A DNA stretch of 7,463 bases from Chromatiales bacterium (GCA_024639625.1 JAHEIA010000147.1:1-7463), one strand, 5' to 3'. Shown: positions 1 to 7,463, counted from the first letter of the stretch. The notes: generated from the letters alone by a model not told the origin. Translations and numbers: made by a program.

Positions 1-1
1 C

Positions 2-391
2 TACCTCGAGCTGACCGGCGAAGATCTCTTGGATACCGGTGTGGCGGTCATGGCGCGACCACCCGGTAAACGCAACAGCAATATTCATATGTTGTCGGGC
101 GGCGAGAAGGCCCTGACCGCAGTCGCACTGGTGTTTGCGATCTTTCAACTCAACCCCGCTCCGTTCTGCATGCTGGACGAGGTGGATGCGCCGCTGGATG
201 ATGCAAACGTGGGCCGCTACTGCGATCTGGTGAGGTCGATGTCGAAAAAAGTGCAGTTCATCTTCATCACCCACAATAAGGTGACGATGGAGATCGCGAA
301 TCAGCTCACCGGCGTTACCATGCATGAACCAGGGGTGTCGCGCCTGGTTTCGGTGGATGTGGAAGAGGCTGCGCAGCTCGCAGCCGTTTAG
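2..391 (+). CDS. smc: Chromosome partition protein SMC, C-terminal part (5' truncated by window)
   Basis: This is the last 129 codons of SMC, the ATPase of the bacterial condensin complex (with ScpA and ScpB), which compacts and segregates the nucleoid. The frame is already open at the window edge, so the TTG at 29 is not a start. Visible motifs, in order, are the ABC signature [10 protein letters not shown] (from about base 92), the Walker B strand [13 protein letters not shown] (from about base 164) and the H-loop ITHNK (near base 270). All belong to the C-terminal half of the split ATPase head. The short tail after the H-loop ([15 protein letters not shown]) is normal for the family. The hinge, coiled coils and N-terminal head lie outside the window. 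SMC rather than MukB is typical of gammaproteobacteria outside the enteric group. Identification is secure from the motifs; only the truncated 5' side is unknown. Confidence 0.97.
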   Translation, partial: YLELTGEDLLDTGVAVMARPPGKRNSNIHMLSGGEKALTAVALVFAIFQLNPAPFCMLDEVDAPLDDANVGRYCDLVRSMSKKVQFIFITHNKVTMEIANQLTGVTMHEPGVSRLVSVDVEEAAQLAAV

Positions 392-469
392 GACCTGGGT
401 AACCCGACCTTGGTCCGTTGCTTGTTCCCCGGAAATAACCCTGCCAGACCGGAGGAAAGAAGTTTGGTC

Positions 470-652
470 ATGTTAGAACAACAACGAGCAATAGGGGTTC
501 GCGCGCAGCGGAGGATCGACCCGCGGCGTCGCATCTGCTCTCGCAGCGCGCGCCAGCCTGCCTTGGCGGGTTATGGTGCTGCTTGCCGGGCGGCAGGCTG
601 CTTGAATTCGGCAGGAACCCCACTCGTGCCAAACGACGCTGAGATCGCTTGA
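470..652 (+). CDS. Possible small ORF upstream of zipA (doubtful)
   Basis: This is a 60-residue frame starting MLEQQRAIGV, rich in Arg and Ala. In its favour, GGAGGAAAG lies at 451-459 upstream, 8 bases before an in-frame TTG (464), and the frame stops two bases before the zipA ATG, so translational coupling would be possible. Against it, the third codon positions are much less GC-biased than in zipA or ligA, it has no recognisable domain, no membrane segment and no low-complexity function, and the frame crosses an inverted repeat. I lean towards it being non-coding leader sequence, but list it because the ribosome-binding site is better than that of zipA itself. Confidence 0.15.
   Translation: MLEQQRAIGVRAQRRIDPRRRICSRSARQPALAGYGAACRAAGCLNSAGTPLVPNDAEIA
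554..600. repeat. 9-bp inverted repeat in the zipA leader
   Basis: CAGCCTGCC (554-562) pairs perfectly with GGCAGGCTG (592-600) across a 29-base GC-rich loop. It lies about 55 bases before the zipA ATG. No U-tract follows, so intrinsic termination is unlikely. It could be an RNA leader structure or chance in GC-rich sequence. Confidence 0.4.
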
Positions 653-654
653 GA

Positions 655-3482
<2,828 letters not shown>

Positions 3483-3518
3483 CCTACCTTGGGGCGGCCC
3501 GGGATAAACGGAGACAAG

Positions 3519-3803
3519 ATGGCATCATTGAACAAAGAGCAGCAGGTTCTCGTCGTCATGCGCAAGGTATTAGCGGCGATCATCAAAGATACGACACCCC
3601 CTCCGGGGATGCGTCATCCTCTGTCCGAGAGGACCATACAGGATGTGCGTGAGTGCCTGGGCCTGATATCCGCCCGCGAGCGGGAACTTGCGGACGAGCA
3701 GGGTAAGGCGGTGGAACGGCCCTATTACGCCGATGAGCCGACATCGGCCACCGTAGTGCCGATCTCCAGGGTAGGAAAAACCAAGACCGACGAAGCGGAA
3801 TAG
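3519..3803 (+). CDS. Small conserved-looking protein of unknown function downstream of ligA
   Basis: This 94-residue protein starts MASLNKEQQVLVVMRKVL. I chose ATG 3519 because GGAG (3510-3513) sits five bases upstream and the sequence after it looks protein-like; the longer frame from 3489 would begin in the ligA-proximal spacer. The N-terminal half is predicted helical and ordered: an amphipathic helix (about 4-20), a Pro turn (TTPPPGMRHPLS), then a second helix (TIQDVRECLGLISARERELADEQ). The C-terminal third is polar and probably flexible. There is no signal peptide or membrane segment, so it is likely cytoplasmic. It follows ligA by 36 bases on the same strand and is probably cotranscribed. 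I vaguely recall similar small proteins next to ligA in purple sulfur bacteria, sometimes labelled as segregation/condensation proteins, but nothing in the sequence supports that function. Confidence 0.75.
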   Translation: MASLNKEQQVLVVMRKVLAAIIKDTTPPPGMRHPLSERTIQDVRECLGLISARERELADEQGKAVERPYYADEPTSATVVPISRVGKTKTDEAE

Positions 3804-3805
3804 CG

Positions 3806-3835
3806 GGCCCGGCCGCGGCGCCCCGCGGCCGGGCC
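3806..3835. terminator. Perfect 13-bp GC hairpin between convergent genes
   Basis: GGCCCGGCCGCGG (3806-3818) pairs perfectly with CCGCGGCCGGGCC (3823-3835) across a CGCC loop. It starts two bases after the stop of the small gene and ends 16 bases before the stop of the minus-strand isomerase gene, the place for a shared bidirectional terminator. No T-run follows on either strand, so it is not a canonical intrinsic terminator. It may block read-through or protect both 3' ends from exonucleases. Confidence 0.55.
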
Positions 3836-3851
3836 AAGTGCAACCGGCTGC

Positions 3852-4823
3852 CTATTCGGCGGCCGGACTGGCTTCGCCGGCCGGAGCACTCGGCTGTGCG
3901 CCCGGAGCGTCGCCGGGGGCGGTCCTGCTCAGGTTGCTTTCGTTGACGCGGATGTCGGCCTGTTGCTGCAGCTTGGCCATGTAGTCGCGCAGCGCCTTCT
4001 GCTTCAGTTCGTTCTCCAGCTTGGGCTTCATTTCCTCCAGCGTGGCCGGGGTGGACTCGCGGACGTCTTCCAGAAGGATGACGTGCCAGCCGAATTGGGT
4101 CTTCACCGGCTGTTTGCTGTAACTGCCTTTTTCCATCGCCGCCGTCGCTTCGGAGAAGGGAGGCACCATCTGGTTCGGTGAGAACCAACCCAGGTCTCCT
4201 CCGTTCGGTCCGGAAGGTCCGGTCGAACGCTCTTTCGCCAATTCGATAAAGTCGCCGCCCGCATCCAATTCAACGATCACTTTCTTGGCGTCCTCTTCCT
4301 GCTCCAGCAGGATGTGCCGCGCCTTGTATTCAGTTCCGGATTCCGTGGCCAAACGCTCCTGATAAAGTTTCTCGACCTCGGCCTCATCCGGCTGGAACTT
4401 GTCTAGAAAGTTGGCCATTCCGACCCGGGCCAGCAGCTGATTGCGCTGCAGGGAGAGCGCGCCGGTAACGTCGGCGCGCCGCGTCAGACCGTCCTTCTCG
4501 GCCGCTTGGGCGAGAAGGTAGGTGTTGATCATCTCGTTGAGTGCCGCGGACTGCTGTTGCGGTGGGACCTGGGCGCCCTGTTGCAGCTGCAGGCGTTCTT
4601 GCAAGTACAGGGAGAACGCCTCGCGAGTGATGTCTTGGCCGTTGATCGATACCAGGGAGTTGTCCGCCATGACCGGGGCTGGCGCGCTTTCGGTCGCCGT
4701 TTCGCTTCCGGTGGTCTGCGGATTGGCTGCGCTAGATGCAGGATCGGTGGCGTTGGTTTCGGTGCAGGCGGCCACCAGGGCACCTACGGCGATGGGATAG
4801 AGCAATCTGCGGGATACGTGCAT
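3852..4823 (-). CDS. Parvulin-type peptidyl-prolyl isomerase, predicted lipoprotein (PpiC/PrsA-like)
   Basis: This is a predicted envelope foldase that isomerises peptide bonds before proline in exported proteins. The 323-residue protein begins with a short lipoprotein signal (MHVSRRLLYPIAVGALVAAC; lipobox VAAC, lipidated Cys20). Residue +2 is Thr, not Asp, which favours outer-membrane sorting. A Ser/Thr/Ala-rich tether (21-52) leads to a helical SurA-like N-terminal region (about 55-160, NGQDITREAFSLYLQERL). One parvulin domain follows (about 165-255) with ARHILLE, GPSGPNGGDLGWFSPNQMV and TQFGWHVILLEDV. After a helical segment (260-290) there is an Ala/Pro-rich acidic tail. I chose ATG 4823 because AAGGAAA lies 7 bases upstream and it starts the signal peptide; the longer frame to 4901 would put 26 polar residues before it. 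A single parvulin domain distinguishes it from SurA. It lies downstream of yciI on the same strand, separated by the MITE-like element. Confidence 0.93.
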   Translation of the reverse strand: MHVSRRLLYPIAVGALVAACTETNATDPASSAANPQTTGSETATESAPAPVMADNSLVSINGQDITREAFSLYLQERLQLQQGAQVPPQQQSAALNEMINTYLLAQAAEKDGLTRRADVTGALSLQRNQLLARVGMANFLDKFQPDEAEVEKLYQERLATESGTEYKARHILLEQEEDAKKVIVELDAGGDFIELAKERSTGPSGPNGGDLGWFSPNQMVPPFSEATAAMEKGSYSKQPVKTQFGWHVILLEDVRESTPATLEEMKPKLENELKQKALRDYMAKLQQQADIRVNESNLSRTAPGDAPGAQPSAPAGEASPAAE

Positions 4824-4835
4824 AAGTATTTCCTT
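4824..4835 (-). promoter_or_regulatory. Ribosome-binding site of the isomerase gene
   Basis: On the minus strand, AAGGAAA lies about 7 bases before the ATG at 4823. It decides this start over the longer open frame reaching 4901 and agrees with the lipoprotein signal that begins there. Confidence 0.7.
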
Positions 4836-5028
4836 GTATTCGTTGTGTCTTTCTCTTTTGTGAACCAGTTGAGACCACGCTGGAGCAGCATTGGTTCGCA
4901 CCCCAGCCGCAATGGCACTTACTGTAGGTATTCGCGCTCCGGCTCATACGACCCGGAGCGCCCTAAACTTCCAGGCAGTTTCGTTAAGTAAGCCATTCCC
5001 CCCCGGTCGGACTTTCTGCTTGCGGCGA
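4836..5028. other. Leader region of the isomerase gene, no gene seen
   Basis: These 193 bases lie between the isomerase start and the mobile element. They hold a 9-bp perfect hairpin (4934-4961). No protein-like frame was found. A promoter for the isomerase is expected here, but no good -35/-10 pair stands out. The minus-strand frame from the element into this region (stop at 4944) is the one that would extend YciI if the element were removed. Confidence 0.5.
4934..4961. repeat. 9-bp perfect inverted repeat upstream of the isomerase gene
   Basis: GCGCTCCGG (4934-4942) pairs with CCGGAGCGC (4953-4961) across a 10-base loop. It lies about 110 bases upstream of the isomerase ATG. No T-run follows on either strand. 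The TGA that would end the frame of YciI extended through the rejoined flanks lies in its loop (4944-4946), so it might once have been the yciI 3' end structure. This is inference. Confidence 0.5.
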
Positions 5029-5053
5029 TAGGGCCTGTTACCACTATGCGGAT
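5029..5053 (+). repeat. Left terminal inverted repeat of the MITE-like element
   Basis: This 25-bp end starts TAGGGCCTGTTACCACTATG and is the exact reverse complement of 5275-5299. The leading TA is probably the target-site duplication. Confidence 0.9.
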
Positions 5054-5060
5054 GCCCAGC

Positions 5061-5159
5061 GTTGGCCCTCAAATGAGACCAGGCCAGGCGCGCAGAGCGT
5101 AGTTTGGTTGCGCCAAATGAGCGATGCGCAACGCCGTATGGGCGCATTTGCGGGCCAAC
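5061..5159. repeat. Internal hairpin 1 of the MITE-like element
   Basis: GTTGGCCCTCAAATG (5061-5075) pairs with CATTTGCGGGCCAAC (5145-5159) with one mismatch. Nested inside is a perfect 7-bp pair, GTTGCGC (5107-5113) with GCGCAAC (5126-5132). This could form a cruciform or a stable RNA stem. Confidence 0.75.
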
Positions 5160-5171
5160 CCGTCGGGACGG

Positions 5172-5261
5172 GGCCATTTTTCCCCAGGACCGCGTTGCAC
5201 TTTCGCTCATGTACGGCAAGTACACCACGCTCAGTGCGCCTTGTCCTGCTAAAAAATGGCC
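5172..5261. repeat. Internal hairpin 2 of the MITE-like element
   Basis: GGCCATTTTT (5172-5181) pairs with AAAAATGGCC (5252-5261). After a symmetrical 3-base gap, CAGGAC (5185-5190) pairs with GTCCTG (5243-5248), and GCACT (5197-5201) pairs with AGTGC (5233-5237). The ordered, symmetrical layout shows a real long stem, not chance. Confidence 0.75.
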
Positions 5262-5274
5262 GCCGTCGATGGAT

Positions 5275-5299
5275 ATCCGCATAGTGGTAACAGGCCCTA
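5275..5299 (-). repeat. Right terminal inverted repeat of the MITE-like element
   Basis: This is the exact inverse of 5029-5053. Its last three bases (5297-5299, CTA) are the TAG stop of yciI on the minus strand. Confidence 0.9.
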
Positions 5300-5596
5300 G
5301 GGCAGCACCTGCTTGAACGGCTTTACCCTGACCTTTCCGTAGACCCCTGCCGCCACGTAGGGATCGGCATCGGCCCAGGCGCGCGCCGCCTCCAGGTCGC
5401 TGAACTCGGCAACGATGAGGCTGCCGCTGAATCCTGCAGGGCCGGGATCCGCGGCGTCGATCGCCGGGTGTGGGCCCGCCAGCACCAGGCGACCTTCCTC
5501 CAGCAGCTTCTGCAGCCGCCGCAGGTGTTGCGGCCGAGCTTCGAGGCGGGCCGCCAGGCTACCGTCTCGATCCTGCGCGATGATGGCGTACAGCAT
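5297..5596 (-). CDS. yciI: YciI family (YCII domain) protein
   Basis: YciI is a small cytoplasmic protein with a dimeric alpha+beta barrel (ferredoxin-like) fold. Its exact reaction is not settled; a conserved His-Asp pair has suggested an enzymatic role. The 99-residue protein matches the family from end to end: [28 protein letters not shown] (conserved His), [43 protein letters not shown] and a C-terminal VKPFKQVLP, very like E. coli YciI (98 residues). I chose ATG 5596, the usual start; GGAAAG lies about 9 bases upstream. The stop codon is formed by the end of the adjacent mobile element, yet the protein has the normal length. It is downstream of yciB on the same strand, with a possible promoter of its own. 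Confidence 0.94.
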   Translation of the reverse strand: MLYAIIAQDRDGSLAARLEARPQHLRRLQKLLEEGRLVLAGPHPAIDAADPGPAGFSGSLIVAEFSDLEAARAWADADPYVAAGVYGKVRVKPFKQVLP

Positions 5597-5632
5597 GGGC
5601 ACGTCTTTCCGTGATGAGGCCAAAGGTCACGG

Positions 5633-5660
5633 ATAGTAACATCTATTCGCCAGGAGGCAA
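5633..5660 (-). promoter_or_regulatory. Possible sigma70-type promoter for yciI
   Basis: On the minus strand, TTGCCT (5660-5655) and TACTAT (5638-5633) are separated by 16 bases, with four of six consensus matches in each box. The predicted start of transcription near 5626 would give a leader of about 30 bases. Position in the yciB-yciI gap supports it; the boxes alone are weak. Confidence 0.35.
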
Positions 5661-5700
5661 GATGCTACAGGCATCGATGCTGCGCTTTGATCTGGGTATC

Positions 5701-5722
5701 CGGGGCGCTTGCGCGTGCCCCG
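5701..5722. terminator. Possible hairpin after yciB
   Basis: CGGGGC (5701-5706) pairs with GCCCCG (5717-5722) eight bases beyond the yciB stop on the minus strand. No T-run follows in the direction of transcription, so at best it is a weak or attenuating terminator. Confidence 0.3.
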
Positions 5723-5729
5723 AAACAGC

Positions 5730-6395
5730 CTAGGTCGGGGTTTGCTCCGTCGCCTCTTCCTGCGCATGCCGCGCCAGATAAAAGGCCTGCGCGATGACGA
5801 ATGCCATGGTCAGTCCCATCATGCCGAACAATTTGAAATTGACCCAGGTCTCCTCCTGGTCCTGGGCGTTCAAACACAACTGCAGCGGTTCGCCGTGGAA
5901 CAGGGTGGAACACTGGTTGAGGTCGATCGCCTGCAGCCCGGTCGCCTGGATCAAGGCGGCCTCGGCCTGGAAAAAACCGTTTGCCACGTACAGGTTGAGC
6001 AGCCCCATACAGAGGAAGAAGAAGGCCCAGAGCCCGTTGATTCGGCTCCAGATGGGCCGCGGAACGCGGATGGCGTGCCCCATCATCCGTTCGACCAGGG
6101 TCTTGTCGCCGACGAAACGACTGCCGAAAAACACGGCAGCAAACAACCAGTTGACCACTGACGGCTTCCACATGATGAAGACCCGGTCCTGTAACAGGAT
6201 GGTCAGGCCGCCGAACACCACCAGCAGGGCCAGGGTAACGAGGTGCATGGTCTCCACTCTTCGATGTTTCCACCAGTGGTACCCTACCTGGAGAAACGAC
6301 GATCCGATGGCGATCGCCGTCGCGGTGTAGATGTCCCATACCTTGTAGGCAACGAAAAACAGCAGGATCGGAAAGAAATCGGCAAGAAATTTCAT
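5730..6395 (-). CDS. yciB: Inner membrane-spanning protein YciB (septation protein A family)
   Basis: YciB (IspZ/septation protein A) is a multi-pass inner-membrane protein involved in cell envelope synthesis and division. Family hallmarks are present: MKFLADFFPILLFFVAYK at the start, YTATAIAI, WWKHRRVE, LLQDRVFIMWKPSVVNWLFA, FVGDKTLVERMMG, VPRPIWSRINGLWAFFF and TWVNFKLFGMMGLT near the end. About five to six hydrophobic segments are visible. The 221-residue length exceeds the usual ~180 because about 40 residues (roughly 140-182) are inserted between the LNLYVA and TWVNFK segments. By the positive-inside rule this loop should be periplasmic; it carries two cysteines (C162, C174). ATG 6395 is chosen because family members begin exactly here. 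It follows the 258-codon gene by 26 bases and is probably cotranscribed with it. Confidence 0.93.
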   Translation of the reverse strand: MKFLADFFPILLFFVAYKVWDIYTATAIAIGSSFLQVGYHWWKHRRVETMHLVTLALLVVFGGLTILLQDRVFIMWKPSVVNWLFAAVFFGSRFVGDKTLVERMMGHAIRVPRPIWSRINGLWAFFFLCMGLLNLYVANGFFQAEAALIQATGLQAIDLNQCSTLFHGEPLQLCLNAQDQEETWVNFKLFGMMGLTMAFVIAQAFYLARHAQEEATEQTPT

Positions 6396-6421
6396 CAGCT
6401 CGGCGCCCGGGTCGTCAGGAA

Positions 6422-7198
6422 TCAGTGTAGCGTTTTAGGCAGGTTCCAGATCTCGAAATATTGGGTCATCACGCGGCGAACCTCCCCCGGGTAGTCAAGC
6501 GCCTCCATCTGCTCCATGCCCTCACGGAAGAACTCCGGCGCGTCTTCCGGAAGGTTCTCGATGATGGCGCGGAAGGCCTGGTTCATGAGTTGTGGGCGAT
6601 AGCTTCGCGTTGCGATAATCCCCCAGTTTAACAGCAAAAGGCGCCACGGCCGCGTCGGGTCGGAACGCTCGAGATCTTCGGTAATGCGCGGGGTTACTGC
6701 CTCTACCAACTCGGCGGCCATGTGAAACAGCTGCTCGAGTTCCGCCTGTTTTGCGATACGATTCGCGAACCGGGCCAGCGCGTTGACGACCGGTTCCAGG
6801 GTGCTGATTTCTCCACCGTTGCGCACGATCCACAGGGCCAGCGGGAAACACAGCGACTCCAAATCGCGGCTGCTGCGGTCCATGCGCACCGTGCCTGCGA
6901 TCTTCGACATCTCGGCAAGCAGGTTGAGGCCATAGTTACCCAGAGCGAGTAGATCTGAGCGGGACAGCACACGGCTTCCCGGCTCGGCGCGATCAGGAAG
7001 GTTGCCACTCTCGCTCTCGCTTTCAAAACTCTTGAAGATCTGCAGCAGCTTCGCCATGGCATCGCCGACCATCTCGGGTGTGTTGTCCAGGCGCGATGTT
7101 TGGGCGGGATCGGCGATATCGTAAGCGTCCGCAACCTCGGCGGCCGCTGCGGAGAAGGCCTCCTCGATATAGCCCAATTCCACGGGTGGGATCTTCAT
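6422..7198 (-). CDS. Hypothetical protein upstream of yciB
   Basis: I do not recognise this 258-residue protein. It starts MKIPPVELGYIEEAFSAAA and ends WNLPKTLH. It has no signal peptide or clear membrane segment and looks soluble, acidic and almost wholly helical, with helices such as LEPVVNALARFANRIAKQ, AELEQLFHMAAELVEAV and FFREGMEQMEALDY. A Ser/Glu-rich stretch (SFESESESG, around residue 80) may be a flexible linker. The repeated helical pairs suggest an alpha-solenoid-like or scaffold role, but this is a guess. ATG 7198 is the only good start in frame; no clear Shine-Dalgarno sequence precedes it. It lies 26 bases upstream of yciB and diverges from the PHP-domain gene, so it probably heads the yciB transcript. 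Codon use and GC content are like its neighbours, so recent transfer is not indicated. Confidence 0.8.
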   Translation of the reverse strand: MKIPPVELGYIEEAFSAAAAEVADAYDIADPAQTSRLDNTPEMVGDAMAKLLQIFKSFESESESGNLPDRAEPGSRVLSRSDLLALGNYGLNLLAEMSKIAGTVRMDRSSRDLESLCFPLALWIVRNGGEISTLEPVVNALARFANRIAKQAELEQLFHMAAELVEAVTPRITEDLERSDPTRPWRLLLLNWGIIATRSYRPQLMNQAFRAIIENLPEDAPEFFREGMEQMEALDYPGEVRRVMTQYFEIWNLPKTLH

Positions 7199-7248
7199 TG
7201 CGGGGATTCTAGCATGCCGGCCGGCTCGTCGAATCTAGGTTTGCCTAT

Positions 7249-7279
7249 ACCGAAGGAGGTAGGGCCTATTCGCTTCGGT
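7249..7279. repeat. Inverted repeat around a strong Shine-Dalgarno sequence in the divergent spacer
   Basis: ACCGAAG (7249-7255) pairs with CTTCGGT (7273-7279) across 17 bases. A perfect AAGGAGGT (7253-7260) begins in the left arm. The site lies between two divergent genes and could be an operator or, in RNA, a structure that partly hides the ribosome-binding site. Confidence 0.4.
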
Positions 7280-7291
7280 TACAATGGGCGG

Positions 7292-7463
7292 ATGTCTCTG
7301 CGCTACGATTTGCATACCCATTCCCTTGCTTCGGACGGCACCCTGCGGCCGAGTGAGCTGGTTGGGCGTGCCCGCGCGGCAGGGGTAGAAGTACTCGCCT
7401 TGACCGATCACGACACGACCGCGGGGATCCGTGAGGCAGAACGCGCCGCGCGCACCGGTGGGC
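7292..7463 (+). CDS. rnm: PHP-domain phosphoesterase, RNase AM/YciV type (3' truncated by window)
   Basis: The first 57 codons of a PHP-domain metal-dependent phosphoesterase are visible. In E. coli the YciV/Rnm protein (RNase AM) is a 5'-3' exonuclease that acts on short RNAs and trims rRNA 5' ends; others of the family act on 3',5'-nucleoside bisphosphates. The metal-binding motifs are clear: DLHTHS (H8, H10), ASDG (D15) and LTDHDT (D39, H40). The N-terminus MSLRYDLHTHSLASDG is typical of the family. The ATG at 7292 has no good Shine-Dalgarno sequence at normal distance, and the frame stays open upstream, including TTG 7241 and ATT 7268, so the start is not certain. The out-of-frame ATG at 7284 is not used. 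Being divergent from the yciB cluster fits gammaproteobacterial gene order. The gene continues beyond the window. Confidence 0.88.
   Translation, partial: MSLRYDLHTHSLASDGTLRPSELVGRARAAGVEVLALTDHDTTAGIREAERAARTGG

Larger units (their letters stand above)
392..654 (+). other. smc-zipA spacer without a confident gene
   Basis: This stretch of about 260 bases separates the smc stop from the zipA ATG. It holds a 9-bp perfect inverted repeat (554-562 CAGCCTGCC with 592-600 GGCAGGCTG, 29-base loop) and a short palindrome GGGTAACCC at 397-405, just after smc. Neither is followed by a T-run, so neither is a classical terminator. A Shine-Dalgarno-like GGAGGAAAG (451-459) precedes TTG 464 and ATG 470 of an Arg-rich 61-codon frame ending at 652, described separately. 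A zipA promoter is expected here, but I could not find a convincing -35/-10 pair. Confidence 0.5.
5029..5299. mobile_element. MITE-like non-autonomous transposable element, 271 bp with both TA ends
   Basis: The two ends are perfect 25-bp inverted repeats (5029-5053 and 5275-5299), each reading TAGGGCCTGTTACCACTATG inwards and continuing CGGAT. Both ends begin with TA, consistent with a TA target duplication flanking a 267-bp element (5031-5297). TA duplication is known for IS630/Tc1-mariner elements, and GGGCCTGTT-type ends together with short TA or TNA duplications are also known among IS5-family groups, so the parent family is uncertain. Inside the perfect ends the two arms remain imperfectly complementary: for example 5086-5110 and the complement of 5217-5241 match at 19 of 25 positions. 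There is no transposase; the short frames crossing it are by-products of the repeats. It lies between yciI and the isomerase gene and supplies the yciI stop codon. Confidence 0.85.

Noticed and set aside
397..405. GGGTAACCC palindrome right after the smc stop as a terminator
   Set aside because: The arms are too short and no T-run follows; not enough to call a terminator.
3583..4188. 201-codon minus-strand frame across the convergent gap
   Set aside because: It crosses the GC hairpin and overlaps the isomerase gene out of frame; composition is shadow-like.
4944..5282. 112-codon minus-strand frame crossing the mobile element
   Set aside because: It runs through both inverted ends and the internal hairpins, has no ribosome-binding site and no protein-like pattern. 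Its last 28 codons matter only as the possible former yciI tail.
5104..5316. 70-codon plus-strand frame in the element running into the yciI 3' end
   Set aside because: It lies antisense to yciI at its end and within palindromic element DNA; no start signal or domain.
5665..6339. 224-codon minus-strand frame overlapping yciB
   Set aside because: Out-of-frame shadow of yciB, rich in Gly/Arg/Pro, no domain; yciB in the other frame is clearly real.
7260..7270. TAGGGCCTATT resembling the end of the MITE-like element (10 of 11 bases)
   Set aside because: The match stops after 11 bases and no partner inverted end is nearby; probably chance in GC-rich sequence.

Overview
The window is GC-rich, gene-dense bacterial chromosome. 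It most likely comes from a gammaproteobacterium that uses SMC rather than MukB. The order smc-zipA-ligA, the presence of ZipA (a gammaproteobacterial division protein), an NAD-dependent ligase, and a yciB-yciI pair beside a PHP-domain gene all fit a Chromatiales-like or related lineage. This placement is inferred from gene content only.

Plus strand, 1-3803: the C-terminal end of smc, then a roughly 260-base spacer, then zipA and ligA overlapping by four bases (ATGA), then a 94-codon gene of unknown function. These genes serve chromosome segregation (SMC), anchoring of the FtsZ ring to the membrane (ZipA) and DNA nick sealing (LigA). A perfect 13-bp GC hairpin lies between the unknown gene and the convergent gene that follows.

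Minus strand, 7198-3852: an unrecognised 258-codon gene, then yciB (inner-membrane septation/envelope protein with an unusual inserted loop), yciI (small YCII-domain protein) and a lipoprotein-type parvulin peptidyl-prolyl isomerase. Between yciI and the isomerase gene is a 271-bp element with 25-bp perfect terminal inverted repeats ending in TA, no credible ORF and two large internal hairpins. It looks like a MITE (non-autonomous transposon). Its right end lies exactly on the yciI stop codon: the TAG is made of the TA target plus the first base of the element. Joining the flanks in silico removes that stop and adds 28 codons. This is the most notable feature of the window.

Plus strand, 7292-end: the first 57 codons of a PHP-domain phosphoesterase (RNase AM/YciV type), divergent from the 258-codon gene. 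Its start region is odd: a perfect Shine-Dalgarno sequence lies too far from the ATG and inside an inverted repeat.

I see no CRISPR array, tRNA, rRNA or obvious defence system. Most of the window is housekeeping; the novelty is mainly in the mobile element and a few unexplained small or lineage-specific genes.
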